64,000 nt of DNA from Ophiobolus disseminans (lineage: Eukaryota > Ascomycota > Dothideomycetes > Pleosporales > Phaeosphaeriaceae). Shown here piece by piece: positions 32,193 to 43,168 of the stretch (position 1 is the first letter of the stretch; each line of letters starts with the position of its first letter). Made by a program: the position numbers and the translations under genes. Under the pieces are notes generated by a model, which was given only the letters and a program-made list of their open reading frames with translations, was not told the origin of the DNA and ran no database searches. The stretch spans positions 2,153,644 to 2,217,643 of the forward strand of contig MU006217.1 of NCBI GenBank assembly GCA_010093685.1, given 5' to 3'.

Positions 32193-33452
32193 ATGTCTTC
32201 ACCAATGGCAGGCTTCCTAGACCTACCAAGCGGTGCGATAATTCACATTCAAACCTACCATAACCTAGCTAACCCCCACAGAGCTCCACAACATCATACT
32301 TGCCAACAATCAAGCTGATTGCAAGCCTTCAAGGCAAGCCGAGGGGTAGCTTGACCTTCATGCAATCCAAGCCTACAGCACCTATTTTGGCCTGCAAATC
32401 AATCCAGAGATTGAAGATTGATTGGTGAGATTGATAGGGCTTGAGACCTATCAATAAGAATAGCCCTGGGGAGATAGGGCGCAAAACATAGGGATAAGGC
32501 AGCTGATTTGGCTGTAGGAGCAATCTCACAATACTTTTTTGGTGTTGCAGCTCACCTATATGAACAAATTGTCCGCCCACTATATCTGTGACGGTTTATG
32601 AGAAGTAGATCACGTGCGCTAAGTAGTAGTTCTCTAGTGCTGCTTCCCACTGTGAGTAGAGCACTGCAAGAAACTTCACTTTTGCTAGGCTTGAGCTATA
32701 TAACAATCAATCTTCAGTTCAATCTACCCATCCGCCGCTTGATAGGTCTGCAATCCAAGCCTACAACTCCAAAACAGGCTGCAATCCAAGCTTTTGCTCA
32801 TAGATTGATTGGCTTGATTGTTGGCAAGTATGCGCAACATCATCTACGACCTCATCAAAGCCGACTGGCCATCCCGCCCTACCATCTTGCGCCTACACAG
32901 GGCATACGACTCCAACCCCAGACTCCTCGTCGGCCCCATCAGCTTCGCGCAAACATGTCGCCTAGTCCGTCAAGAATGCCTGCCCATACTCACCTACCGC
33001 ATCTACGAGGTATACATTAACTTCGCCGAAGCGCCGCACCTTTTGCAGAACATGCTACGCGAGAAGTTCTGGAGAGTTTACTGCCTACTTTTCGCGAGTG
33101 GGTGCTGGATATCGATTTGGGGGTTTTGCAAACGCAGTCTAGGTGGGCTGTGGGCGTTGATATTCTGCCGTTGTTGAAGCAAGTGGTGAAAGCGCAGGGA
33201 GTTCATGTGAAACCGAAGTTTGGCGTGACGCTGCGGAATACGTCTCAGAGAGCTTCGAGGTACTTTTGCGAACACCTCGATGCGGTTTTCAGGCCGGATG
33301 GGGCTGAGATTGCGAAGCGCGCGCGTTTGATAAGGTCTGTGAAAGCGATACTGGTGCGTAAGTTCTTCCCTAGTAAGTACGAGCATTTAGTTATTGTTTT
33401 GAAGGCTGGGGTTGGGCCGATCAACACGGAAGTCGAGAGAATAAATTATTGA
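32193..33452 (+). pseudogene. LPxELRNxIY family member broken by a MITE and a frameshift
   Basis: Exon 1 (32193-32232) encodes MSSPMAGFLDLPS. The usual phase-1 intron (32233-32281) then splits the motif Glu. Exon 2 starts ELHNI and is interrupted at 32294 by a 538-bp transposon. Coding sequence resumes after the second target copy as IYDLIKADWPSRP and includes AQTCRLVRQECLP, the second signature. Near 33050-33075 the reading frame changes: the upstream frame continues into sequence unlike the family, whereas the downstream frame (VLDIDLGVLQTQSRW onward) is the family's. No plausible intron bridges the two. So at least two independent lesions are present. The 3' end at 33450-33452 is uncertain. 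Confidence 0.8.
32295..32832. mobile_element. hAT-type MITE (non-autonomous DNA transposon)
   Basis: The element has perfect 21-bp terminal inverted repeats, 32295-32315 (CATACTTGCCAACA...) and 32812-32832 (its exact reverse complement). It is flanked by 8-bp target duplications, CACAACAT at 32287-32294 and CGCAACAT at 32833-32840, with one mismatch. Length is 538 bp and no transposase is encoded. Subterminal repeats of TGCAATCCAAGC occur near both ends (about 32358, 32749 and 32779). Removing the element and one target copy restores the family motif in frame, which proves the insertion boundaries. An 8-bp duplication is the rule for hAT elements. A TA-duplicating Tc1/mariner reading is possible but does not restore the host gene. 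Confidence 0.85.
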
Positions 33453-33978
33453 GGAGCTTGGGGTTCAAGAGCGCGATCGACAGGTATGTCTGCTTGGGAT
33501 TCTATAATGCTGGAGGTGACATTGTTCATTTGGCGGACATTGTGTTGTGTGGAGGTCCGCTGGCGACAGACGCATGGAGGAAGACTGGAGGATATAAGCT
33601 GCTGGTGGGAGCTCCTGTTTTGACTGGACGAGCTGCAAGGTACGTAGTGTTACCGGTATGTCAGCCTCAATAGAGGGGTTTGAATCAGTGCTTTCCATCA
33701 AGATAGAAGAGATATTATTAGCATGGTCTCCGCAACTGATTTCAGAGCGTGAACAAAGGGCAGCCCTGGAGTATATGGAATTGATCATGTGACTTATGAC
33801 AAGGCTGAGCGTTTTAAACACCTCGATTGAGACGATGACCCACTGGATCTTGGCATCGGCGGACCCTGAGCTTGAGACTGGGCTCGATGCGATAGACAAC
33901 AGCGATGAGGGGTCGAGATTGCGGACGTTGGCCCGGAGTGTTGGCGCGAAGACGAGGAGGAGCAGGTGCTAGGTTGAC
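33453..33978. other. Intergenic, possible gene debris
   Basis: A short frame on the plus strand ending at 33971 has even composition (SADPELETGLDAIDNSDEG) but no recognisable domain. No gene supported. Confidence 0.4.
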
Positions 33979-34246
33979 CTAGGCAGGTGCCTGAAGGCTG
34001 AGGCATTCCGAACTTCTTTCCGAGGCATTTGTCGCAACCATTTCCTCTCTGGCACCCTCCGCGCTGACCCATTTCCCGTCAGCATCCGTTCCCCAGATAG
34101 ACGTCCCACTCCAGGTGGTATCACCCTCAGGCGCAGGAGACGTGTAGATGAGCTGACATCATTTGCGCAAACCGCTCTCGAGCGCGCGCAGCCCATGCGT
34201 CGCAGACAAAGTTTCGGCCCCAGAAAGCACTAAAAAGGGGTCTTTA
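33979..34246 (-). pseudogene. Remnant of an unrecognised gene with an in-frame stop
   Basis: On the minus strand a frame reads PFLVLSGAETLSATHG, then TGA (34159-34161), then QLIYTSPAPEGDTTWSG and GTDADGKWVSAEGARE before TAG at 33979-33981. The composition is that of a real soluble protein. It begins just after a possible splice acceptor (CTGCCAG). More protein-like sequence (HKFPLPAIPAELQACGARAL) lies upstream at about 34300-34410 but cannot be joined in one frame. I do not recognise the family. Probably the 3' part of a decayed gene. Confidence 0.35.
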
Positions 34247-35238
34247 CTGGCAGTCTAACGTAACACGTGCGTGCCGCTGGCCCAAGGAGCCGAAGCGTAC
34301 GTATTCATTCGGTAGCGGCGACCGGGGATCGGGAGCCGCATCCAGACCAATAAGGGCACGGGCACCGCATGCTTGGAGCTCAGCTGGGATCGCCGGAAGT
34401 GGAAACTTATGCACACTTCGTCAATTGGCAGCGGTGGGCGTTCGCACAACAGTTGACGGCATATTCGGCTTTATTTTTTGAGTGCTGGATTGATGAGGAA
34501 CATGCTCAATGTCGCTGCTGATGACATCAGTCGTACCGCGATTGTATAGTTTGGCATATGCAGGGTCCAGCGCTAGATTGCGCTATGCCGGATTGGCGGG
34601 ATGATCTCGCGGCGGACGGGCCTCATGTTGTTCCAGATACGCTTGGCAAGGGCAGGCTGGTCTTCATCCCATCTTTAACACCTTCCATGGCGGCGTCGAG
34701 GTGCAGCAAGACGGGTAACGCGTCCAAAATGCAAAATTTTTGAGCAAAATCTACCGTTACCGGTGGCTTGAGCTCGTTCTGGTCTTTTCCACGACGTCGG
34801 GAACGTTTTTCTTGTGTATTGAACACAGCGCCAAGCGCCAACGCCCGAGATCCTGTTTCCGTGTGCAAAGACCTGGGCTTTCCGTTGGTGGAGCAGAGCA
34901 TGCCCCTATGCCTGTGAGACTCTCGCCTGTCATTGAGATGTGCGGTGCGCCAGGCGAAATTGCGCGTGCTGCCGCGGCGCTCGGTCGCCCCTTTGGCGGC
35001 CTTTTTCCACGGGTGGTGACAGCCTGACGAACGAACGCGCGTGTCGCGTATACCAATACGTGAGTCGCAGTCGGTACAAACCTAGTGTCAAAGTAAGTGC
35101 GCTGACCGTACGGGACCGACTCAGCCCCTTTCGCAAACGCTTTTACCTTGGGACCCGTGCGTCAGTATATGTGGACTGCCACTCACTCTTGGTAAAACCT
35201 TCGTGCGCCGCTCTCCTGCCGTCAACAACATCTTCACA
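34247..35238. other. Intergenic with gene debris
   Basis: Minus-strand fragments near 34300-34410 and 34570-34660 look protein-like but cannot be assembled. The right end is the promoter and leader of the desaturase gene, where no TATA box is obvious. Confidence 0.45.
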
Positions 35239-37229
35239 ATGGCGCAACACAGTGTGATCTCCCCGGGAGAAATCCAGCGCCGCGTCTCAGAGGGCGACCC
35301 GCTTGTCATCTACGAGGGCTACGTGCTGCACCTGGGCCAATGGATCAACACCCACCCGGGCGGACGCCTTGCGATACTGCACATGGTGGGCAGAGATGCG
35401 ACCGATGAAATCAACATGTTAGTAGACCAGAACCTAGTCAGGGAGGCTGTCGCATTGAAATACTCCCTGTCCTGGCGGAGCTACTTTAGTAGTCGCCGTC
35501 GCGTCGCGTGCCTATTGGCTGCGGATGTCTGCGGAAGAGCGCTGTGTAAGCACCCAAAACTAACCTCGAGCACAGTTACCACCAGAAGAAGGCCATACTC
35601 ATGATGACAAAGCATCGCATTGGTCGCGTGAGCCTCCCTTGGTCCAATCTCGAGCCGCCCATCCGGCGCCCGGACTACTACATCAACCTGGAGAAGCGGA
35701 AGAAGAACAAGAAGGAGGCCGGTGTCGCTCATACAGAGGTCACATCACAATCGAAGCGTGGGCGGAGCATCGATCTTGGAATTGTGGGTTCCCTCCTACT
35801 CGCATACCATGTACCTTTTGGTGGCCATGGCCATACCGATCTTGGCTAATGCTCCAGTCAGGCCGCTGTCCTAGTCGGAAAGAAACTCATCAACAACGAC
35901 AACTGCGTCACATCATGTAGAAGCACTGCACCTGCCAGGGCAGAAGACCCAGAGCTGCTGCCCCAACTCACCCCCGAAGTCATCACCACCGCTATCGATG
36001 CGTCGTACGAGAAGAAGGCCCACCGCGACCAGTTCGCCATCGATCAAGAGGCGCGCGAGATAATGGAAGGATTGAGAGACAACCCATCTGTCGACCCAGA
36101 GACGCAGATGGGCATCATGTTGGAGTACCGCGCACTCCACGAGCAGTTCAAGGAGCAGGGACTATACAACCCACGGTACGACGCGTATGCGTGGGAGTGT
36201 CTTCGCTATGCTATACTTTTCGCGATATTTGGGTACACTCTCTACATCAAGTGGTACATGACATCTGCTGTCTTCCTCGGACTGTTCTGGGTAAGCCACC
36301 ACTCTCCGGCAAGCTACAGCTGTATCCACCCTAACACCCTCTAGCAACAAATCATGTTCACCGCCCACGACGCCGGCCACCGCGGCATCACGGGCGACTT
36401 CGTCAAAGACACGCTCATCGGCTGCTTCATCGCCGACTTCTGCTGCGGCCTCAGCATCGGCTGGTGGAAGTCGTCCCACAACGTGCACCACCTCGTCACC
36501 AACATGCCCGAGCACGACCCCGATCTCCAGAACATCCCGCTCTTCTCCACCACCCCGACGTACATGAAGTCTGTACTCAGCTCCTTCTACAACTTCCGCT
36601 TCGTGTGGGACGCCGCATGCGACCTGCTCGTGCCGTACCAGAAATGGTGGTACTACCCCATCATGGGCCTTGCGCGCTTCAACTTGTACTTTTTGGGATG
36701 GCTGCATCTTGTGTCGCCGCGCGCGCAGCAGATGGGCTCGGCGTGGTGGACACGCCATGTGGAAATCGCGTTCATGGCGTGCTACTGGTACATCTTCGGA
36801 TACCTGCTTTGCTGGTGCACACTCCCGGACTGGCAAACGACCGTCGCCTTCGTGCTCATGAGCCACTTCGTCACCATCATCCTGCACATCCAGATCACGC
36901 TGTCCCACTGGGGCATGCCGACCGCAGACCTCGGGCCCAACGAGTCGTTTCCCCAGCGCCAATTGCGCACTACAATGGACATTGAGTGCCCCGTGTGGAT
37001 GGATTGGTTCCATGGCGGCCTGCAGTTCCAGGCTGTGCATCACCTGTTTCCGCGCGTGCCGAGGCATAATTTGCGGAAGGGGTCCGAGTTGGTGAAGGCA
37101 TTTGCGTTGAAGACGGGCGTCAAGTATAATAGCGTGGGCTTTGTGGATGGGAATAAGGTTGTGCTTGAGCGGCTGGAGCAGGTTAGTCAGATCATTAAGG
37201 ATTTGCATATTAGCGCGCTTGGGGGTTAG
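35239..37229 (+). CDS. Cytochrome b5-fused sphingolipid delta-8 desaturase-like enzyme
   Basis: Exon 1 (35239-35417) encodes a cytochrome b5 domain with the heme motif HPGGRLAILHMVGRDATDEI. A 158-bp intron (35418-35575) precedes YHQKKAILMMTKHRIGRV. A second intron between about 35790 and 35870 could not be fixed: no standard donor/acceptor pair keeps frame except a weak GTTCCC donor. The third intron is 36291-36344. The membrane desaturase domain holds His boxes HDAGH, HNVHH and QAVHH (the last in GLQFQAVHHLFPR), the pattern of front-end desaturases. With an N-terminal b5 this matches fungal sphingolipid delta-8 desaturases, which introduce the 8E double bond of glucosylceramide long-chain bases in the ER. 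Length is about 590 residues. Confidence 0.85.
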
Positions 37230-38187
37230 AGTTGCGCTGGTCGCGAGATGTGTAGGATACGATAGAAGGGAGTTTTGGGGATGGGTGGGAGTAATAGATC
37301 TTTGACTGAGGCATTAGAGTATAAATAAAGGCTTCATTGATGGGATTTGATGTCCTCGGTCAGTTTTGGAAGTGAGTTGGGTGCAATGAGGGTGTGTGTG
37401 AGATGAGTTTGTTGATAGCGTGGGATGGTGAGCATGATGTATTCTGCACTGCACCACAGCGTCATGGAAAGCGGCGAGTTGTGCCGAATGGAGACCCTCC
37501 AGAGAGTTGGGATTGTATGCATTTCGACAGCTTTGACATCACCACATATGAGCCATTGAAGATGAGCTCGGCACAGACGTGTGCACTCGGACGTTGATGA
37601 GCGTGGAATTTCTTTCTTTCAGTATGACTTTGGGTCAGTTGGATGCAACGGATTAATCTTTGTCGTATCTCCTAAAAGCTGGCGAGAATGAAAATCGAAT
37701 AGATCGTATAGGAAGGTTTGCGATGAGATGGGAGTGATGCTGCGCTATACTGCAGCCTGAACTGAATCGCAACGTGACTATACGAGCTATGCATTTTCCA
37801 GCAGATCTAAAACTAAGGTTTTTTCTCTCTTGGTGAAGAGATAAGTCTGGTTTGAAGGTTGAGTGGAGCTCAAGGCTTGATGTGTTGTGTGGACTTAATT
37901 AGGTATTAGGCATGTGAAGCCTTACAGGCTGCCTCTTACGTTATGTAGACGTGGCTTAACAGTAGTGGTAGCGTATCATGAGTCGCTTCTCAAGAACACT
38001 TTCTACTTTGGGTCGTTTTCGCTGTCCATGTTGCCACATGATTTAATCCTTCCTGATAGTTTCAGAGATATCCTTGCCGCTAGAAGCATTGTTCCGACCA
38101 ATCTCTTCAGCTGTGCTTGATATCAATCCTTCCGTTACATAGGCCTGGCCAGCTGGTCCACGAGTGGGGCATCGCAGACGATGCTTG
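37230..38187. other. Intergenic between convergent genes
   Basis: AT-rich 3' regions of the flanking genes. No domain-bearing frame. Confidence 0.55.
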
Positions 38188-39069
38188 TCAAGTGTCTACC
38201 GAAGCCGTCACTCGCCATTTAGAGCATTGCGTCTCACGCCTGATGTCGCGTAAGAGAGAGATGAACTCCTCGTCATTTCCAGTCTTCTGCTCATATTTCG
38301 AAATGACCATTGCAAGCCAACTCTTTATCTTCCACAAAGAGCCGTTCATCCACTTCTCTCTTGCTTCCTGCGTGTTTTGTACATCGAGGAGTACTCCTCG
38401 CGAGCACGTGCACCAGCAATAGCTGCCCGTACTCCATTGGCAGTGCCAGCAGGAATTTTTCCCTGTATTGAAACAAAGCTGCAAACGGGATATATCCGAG
38501 CCGAAAGGCTGAGAGAAGAGAATATGGGTCAAGACCTCGGTGCGCTTGTCCTGCGGCTACAATAGACTGTAATGGCCTGTCTCGGGCTGATAACTCACCC
38601 ATTGCACGGTTGGGATGTGCAGTGAAGGGGTAATTTGGGCGGTTATCCGGACGTCGCGCTCTAGTTTGTCGGAATAAACAATGACGAGCCTATCGTAGCC
38701 ATTGTGCGCCGATGAATCGAACGCGGCGAGGTAATCTGGGAGTGTCTCAAGAGGTATCACGCCTACGTTGACGTTCATGTAGATGGGACGGAATTCTGCT
38801 CTGAGTTGCTTGCAGGTCTGCGTCAGAGCGAGAAACTGAGGTGGGACGATGCGCCCGATGATAGGGTCTACGATGCGGATGTTTTTGATGTCGTGAAGAG
38901 AGACAGCGGGCTCGGTGCAAAGCGCGTAGATCTTGTTGCGTCGTTCTGTGGAATTAGTCGCGACCTTATGGTGAGTGAAAATGAATAACGTACCACCAGG
39001 AAGCGAGAGGAGCGCTGAGACTTCCGCGGACAGCTGAACTGAACGAATTTGAGCGGCTAGACTGGCCAT
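38188..39069 (-). CDS. LPxELRNxIY family protein
   Basis: Exon 1 (39069-38994) leads to a 48-bp intron (38946-38993) in the motif Glu codon, phase 1, giving LSLPGERRNKIYALC. Exon 2 (38945-38599) holds LTQTCKQLRAEFRPIYM, the second signature, then LPDYLAAFDSS. A short 42-bp intron (38557-38598, GTGAGT...TGTAG) can join to exon 3 (38556-38188); without it the protein stops after HYSLL. Exon 3 starts PQDKRTEVLTHIL but becomes Cys/Trp-rich (SCWHCQWSTGSYCWC), unusual for the family, before a normal charged end. A frame disturbance in exon 3 is possible. Function unknown. Confidence 0.62.
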
Positions 39070-39697
39070 TGTGGGGGATTTCGATGCTTCGCAGATTCAC
39101 GGGGTGTAAATGTTGTTGAAGCGAGGGTAGTTGGTGGCCGCCTGTGGGGAGATATAGTCAGTGACGCGTTAGTTATCGAATTGCAGGGAACAGAAGCAAG
39201 GGGCGAAGAGTGGGTATTCGCTCAGCCGTTTGATAGACTACATTAGCGCGTAGTTGACCCATTATTTGACGAGAGAGAAAGCTTATGTAGATACTTACAG
39301 GGTCTTGAATGCCGCATCTCTCCATTGCTCGGCGAAAAAATACTTTCAATTTTTGTACTTGTTCCTGCGGTGTCAGTGCTCACCTTACCCGAAGCAACTA
39401 TTGGAAGAATTGTGGTTCGATCTGAGACTTATGGCGCCTGGAATTGGGGACCTCCAGTGAGTGAATTATTGCGTGAATTTCCTCCGAACGAAGAAACAGG
39501 AAGAGAAATCTCAAAGTCTGAACGTTGTTGCTAATTTTGGAGGGTATGATGCGGTGAAATACTCTTGGACACGCTGTCAGGTGTCAAACAATCCAAGAAA
39601 CCACCGCGAGCTGGACTCAGCGCCCGGCCGCAGTAGTAGGAGCCGTAGCTCACTTCGCGATTCTCTTCGGCGACATTCAACGCGCAGCTCGGCCATA
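39070..39697. other. Intergenic, no supported gene
   Basis: Lies between two same-strand family members. A short plus-strand frame at 39325-39534 has no domain. Nothing recognised. Confidence 0.5.
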
Positions 39698-40571
39698 CTA
39701 TTCATCCACCAAAGATGTGATGTACCAGTCCGACTGTCCTGCCACATCATTGAGATTCTTGACGAAAAGCTTCAATTCCTTGAAACCGACCACCCCAGTT
39801 AACTTGGGAATCATCGATCCCACTACTCTCGCTTTACCATCCATCCATCCCCGCGCTGCCGCCTTTTTGAAACAAAGCTTGACGCTAGGCAAGTTTACAA
39901 AGGGACTACGTCTGATGCCGCTACCAATCAGGCCACCGTATTTTACCTCGACACGTGAAAGCAGCGGAGCGAGCGCCACCAGGCCACCACTCTGGAAGTA
40001 CTGGCTATTGACTGGAGGGAATAGGACTTGGTTTAGAACATGCAAGCGCCGTCGGGCCTCGTCCTGTAGGTAATGGTCCTGCATCTGGAATTTAATTTGC
40101 ACGCGTGGAGCACATGCGCGCACTTCGAGCAGGCGAGTCACATCGGTGGCATATACCTCGTCTCTTGCCAGGTGAACTGTTATGTTGCCGCAGGCTCGGT
40201 GAAGCTGGTCACTCGTAGAGGGCAGGAAGAAGACGTCAAGGAACGTGGAGACTTCGCAGATGAGGACGACAATCTTGGTGTCCTTCATGTAAAGAGGACG
40301 GAACTCTGCACGTAGCAGAGTGCATACGTGAGCCAGGCTGAGATACTCAAAGTGCTGGATGATCTTCGGCCTCGAGAACAGGCTTTGTCCAGGGAGGAAT
40401 GAGAACTCCGGCTCGGACTCAATGCAGTACCCGTATATCAAGTTGCGCAGCTCTACCTCATGTTAGCTTTTGCACACTAACCCATCTTTCAGCTCATGGA
40501 GACTTACCAGCGGGAAGTGAGAGAAGATTTGCAGATTTTGAGATGGATGGTTGAGATGCTGGGTTCGCCAT
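39698..40571 (-). CDS. LPxELRNxIY family protein
   Basis: Two exons (40571-40508 and 40452-39698) encode about 272 residues. The ATG at 40571 opens a short exon ending NLLSLPA; the 55-bp intron splits Glu22 in phase 1 to give LPAELRNLIYGYC. The second signature is LAHVCTLLRAEFRPLYM. A later stretch, APRVQIKFQMQDHY, aligns with relatives and helped judge the stop in the copy at 29.8 kb. The C-terminal half has several predicted strands (LLSRVEVKYGGLIG). Intact as read. It is next to the related copy at 38.2 kb and in the same orientation, a likely old tandem duplication. Confidence 0.75.
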
Positions 40572-41539
40572 ATCGCCTGTTGGTGAATGTCAAATCTCTG
40601 GATATTCGACAAACGTCTGAAAACCAAGGTACGCCGGTGAGACTGTGGAATGTAGTCTGCGAAGATCACCGAACTGGGAGGGTTGCGCAGATTGCAAGTC
40701 GTGGGAGCATGATGGAGCGAGGCCAACCAAGATGTATAACCCCTTGAGAAGGCAGGTACGAATGTGAATGAGTCGATGAAAAGGCCAAGAGCGTGCACCG
40801 CGGTGGGTACGGTGTCTTCGAAGCAAACATAAGTTGAACAAGGAGTGGGGCACAGCTCGTCGCGTTGGCCAGACGGACAAGCGCCGTGACGTAAGCATTG
40901 CGCTAACCTATCCGGATTGGTGAGTGTTGACTTCTCGCTCCAACCTTGGAACTCATCACCAACTCCCACATATTCATCGTACTTATCATCTCAGCCATGA
41001 TCAACACTTGCCATGCAAATCCTTGAAACGTGATACTAGCTTTATGAGCTTCTTCCTCGCCTACGGCATCAATACTCGCGAATGCTGCGAAAAGCCACCA
41101 GTTCCAACTTCCAACTAGTTTAGGATTGAGTGTCACGCAAATTTTGCTCTTTGACAGCGACGACATTGTTCTAGACCGTCACCGACATATCTGCACACAG
41201 CGAGTCGGCCTTTCGCATGCAAGAGGGTACACCAGCCTTACGAGCAGCTGCAATGTCGCCCAAGTACCCGGGTTGTGGACAAGTGCCGAGAAGATAGAGT
41301 ATATGTGAGTGAACGCTTAAAGATTAATCTGGTAGCGCGCTTTCATTCGCTGCTGTGATTTGCCATATTGGGTAGCCGGCTTGATGCACCCCTGTAAGGT
41401 AGCTGTACCCCACAAAGCACTCTCCATGGTCGATCATGGTGGAGTGATCCTCTTCAACATCAGAGTCTCTTATCAATAGTCTTCGGCCAGAGGACTGCGT
41501 GAGCCAGTTCCCATTTGCACTTCTTCTCAAGCATCATTA
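40572..41539. other. Intergenic between divergent genes
   Basis: Promoter region shared by the family gene at 39.7 kb and the secreted lactonase-like gene. A minus-strand frame crossing 40463-40969 is the non-coding alternative of exon 1 and was rejected. Confidence 0.55.
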
Positions 41540-42862
41540 ATGCGCCTCATCATGTTCAGCATACTAAGTGTTGCCCTTTTCGCGACATCGGCGCAATCCC
41601 TACTTCACCATCTGATCGTAGGAACGAATGATGGACAAACTCTATACTCGCTAGAGATGGACAATGTGGCGAGATCGATCAATTACATCCACGCACGCGA
41701 TGCTTCTGGAGCGTCACCATCTTTAGCGCTTGATGTCCGTTTACAGTTATTTCAGTCGTTCTGTGGTTCTAATCTATTCTCAGCGCTCGAAGCGACATCT
41801 CTTCAGCAGTCGGCCGGCGAGTGGAACTTTGACACGTTACTCAATTGCCAGCAACTATGAGCTTGTTGATGAAGGCACCATGGATGTGCCTTTCTCTTGT
41901 GAGTTACGTGGCATTCAGCACCTATTGGAGCCGATGCTGATTACAGCTCACCAGGTAACACAACTAAGTTCACGTCTTTACATCTGACGTCCGCGTCTCA
42001 AAACGCAGGGATCTGGGGATCCGCCAGTACTGGCACTTGCAGTGTGCTTTTCGGGGTGACCGTTGACGGATATACGCAGCTGCGCTCAAAGGAGATTGCT
42101 GGCGACGTGCATTCGCTTGCATGGGGTCCTAACGGCCATAACCTCCATGCACTGGACTCGCACGCTTCTTCTTCGTCGGTGACATCAATTGTTAACTACC
42201 ACATTTCTGACGATCCAAACCTAGAGGATATCGTCCGGACTGACATCCTTGCTAATGTTTCGGATGCCTCACAGATCGTATCCCATCCGACTGGGAACCG
42301 CATCTACGTAGTCACCAAGGGAACAAATGAGCTAGTCACGGTGGCGCTAGAACAAGACGGGACGAGCATCAAGATCGCCGTAGCACCCTCACGATACAAA
42401 CTCCTCCCGTCCTCCCTCGATGCAAGCAAATTCCATACATCGTCGCTCGCTATCTCCGCATCGAAAAAAGTTCTCTGGACTTTGTCACAGTCAGCCAATC
42501 AAGCCGTCGTGGTTGCTTTTACTCTAAATCCAGCAACTGGCGAAGTCATCGATGCAGCGGCTCGAGCAAGCTGGGGAGGAGCTGGTGACGGTCAGCTCAC
42601 CGCTGCATCTTTTGAGACTGGCGACATCGTGGCTATCGCAAATTCACCAATGGGTTTTGTCACCCTGTTGGGCCTTGATCAAGGCACACCGACAATCGCG
42701 CAAAGCTTCGACAGTGTTGTTGGTCATGAATACCTCGAGCAGCTGAGCGTGACCAAAGGCCGGCGCGGAGGTGCAGTCTTGGCTGCACCGAAAATCAAAA
42801 GCTACGGTCGCATTTCCTTGGACGAATTCGTTACTATGGGAGAAAGCATTTGGGTGGACTGA
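41540..42862 (+). CDS. Secreted carboxymuconate-cyclase/lactonase-like beta-propeller
   Basis: ATG 41540 opens a signal peptide (MRLIMFSILSVALFATSAQS) followed by LLHHLIVGTNDGQTLYSLE, the start typical of the seven-bladed lactonase / 3-carboxy-cis,cis-muconate cyclase family. An intron from about 41739 to 41787 joins ...SLALD to RSKRHLFSSRPASG. The main exon from about 41933 (ADYSSPGNTTKF) runs to TGA 42860-42862 with blade-like repeats (HPTGNRIYVVTKGT, SGTCSVLFG-type). The join near 41900-41932 is unresolved: the obvious GTGAGT donor needs a 32-bp intron to keep frame, while the best branch site/acceptor pair breaks it. The active protein would act outside the cell on lactones or aromatic breakdown products; paralogue-level function is unknown. 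Confidence 0.72.
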
Positions 42863-43168
42863 GTTTGTACGCTCCACCACTTCGTCACGCCTCGAAGCAA
42901 TGAAAGGAGTGCTTTCAACATTGTGCCACGTACATTTTTATAGTCGATGGGCTGCGCTCCTTCAATCACTATCAACAATAGCATTGTTCAAAGCCGCGTC
43001 TTTATTTCCTTGTTGCGTCTTGCGGACTATCTGCCATGAACAGAGCGTCATCCACCGTATCTGACTCTCATTACTTAACTCACAAGCATAGCATACTCAC
43101 TGCAGATACAAACATCATCCAAAATCTCGAAGCAACAATTCGACTCTATCAAAACCACATCAAATATC
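42863..43168. other. Intergenic, no supported gene
   Basis: A 306-base leader region of the following gene. Nothing recognised. Confidence 0.55.

Noticed and set aside
32297..32830. Tc1/mariner reading of the MITE with a TA duplication
   Set aside because: TA flanks exist, but removal on that basis does not restore the gene, whereas the 8-bp duplication does.
36162..37208. 348-codon minus-strand frame opposite the sphingolipid desaturase
   Set aside because: Open because of GC-rich third codon positions of the real gene; the plus strand holds all His boxes.
40463..40969. Minus-strand frame overlapping exon 1 of the family gene at 39.7 kb
   Set aside because: Wrong frame at the splice donor; only the short ATG exon at 40571 gives LPAELRN.
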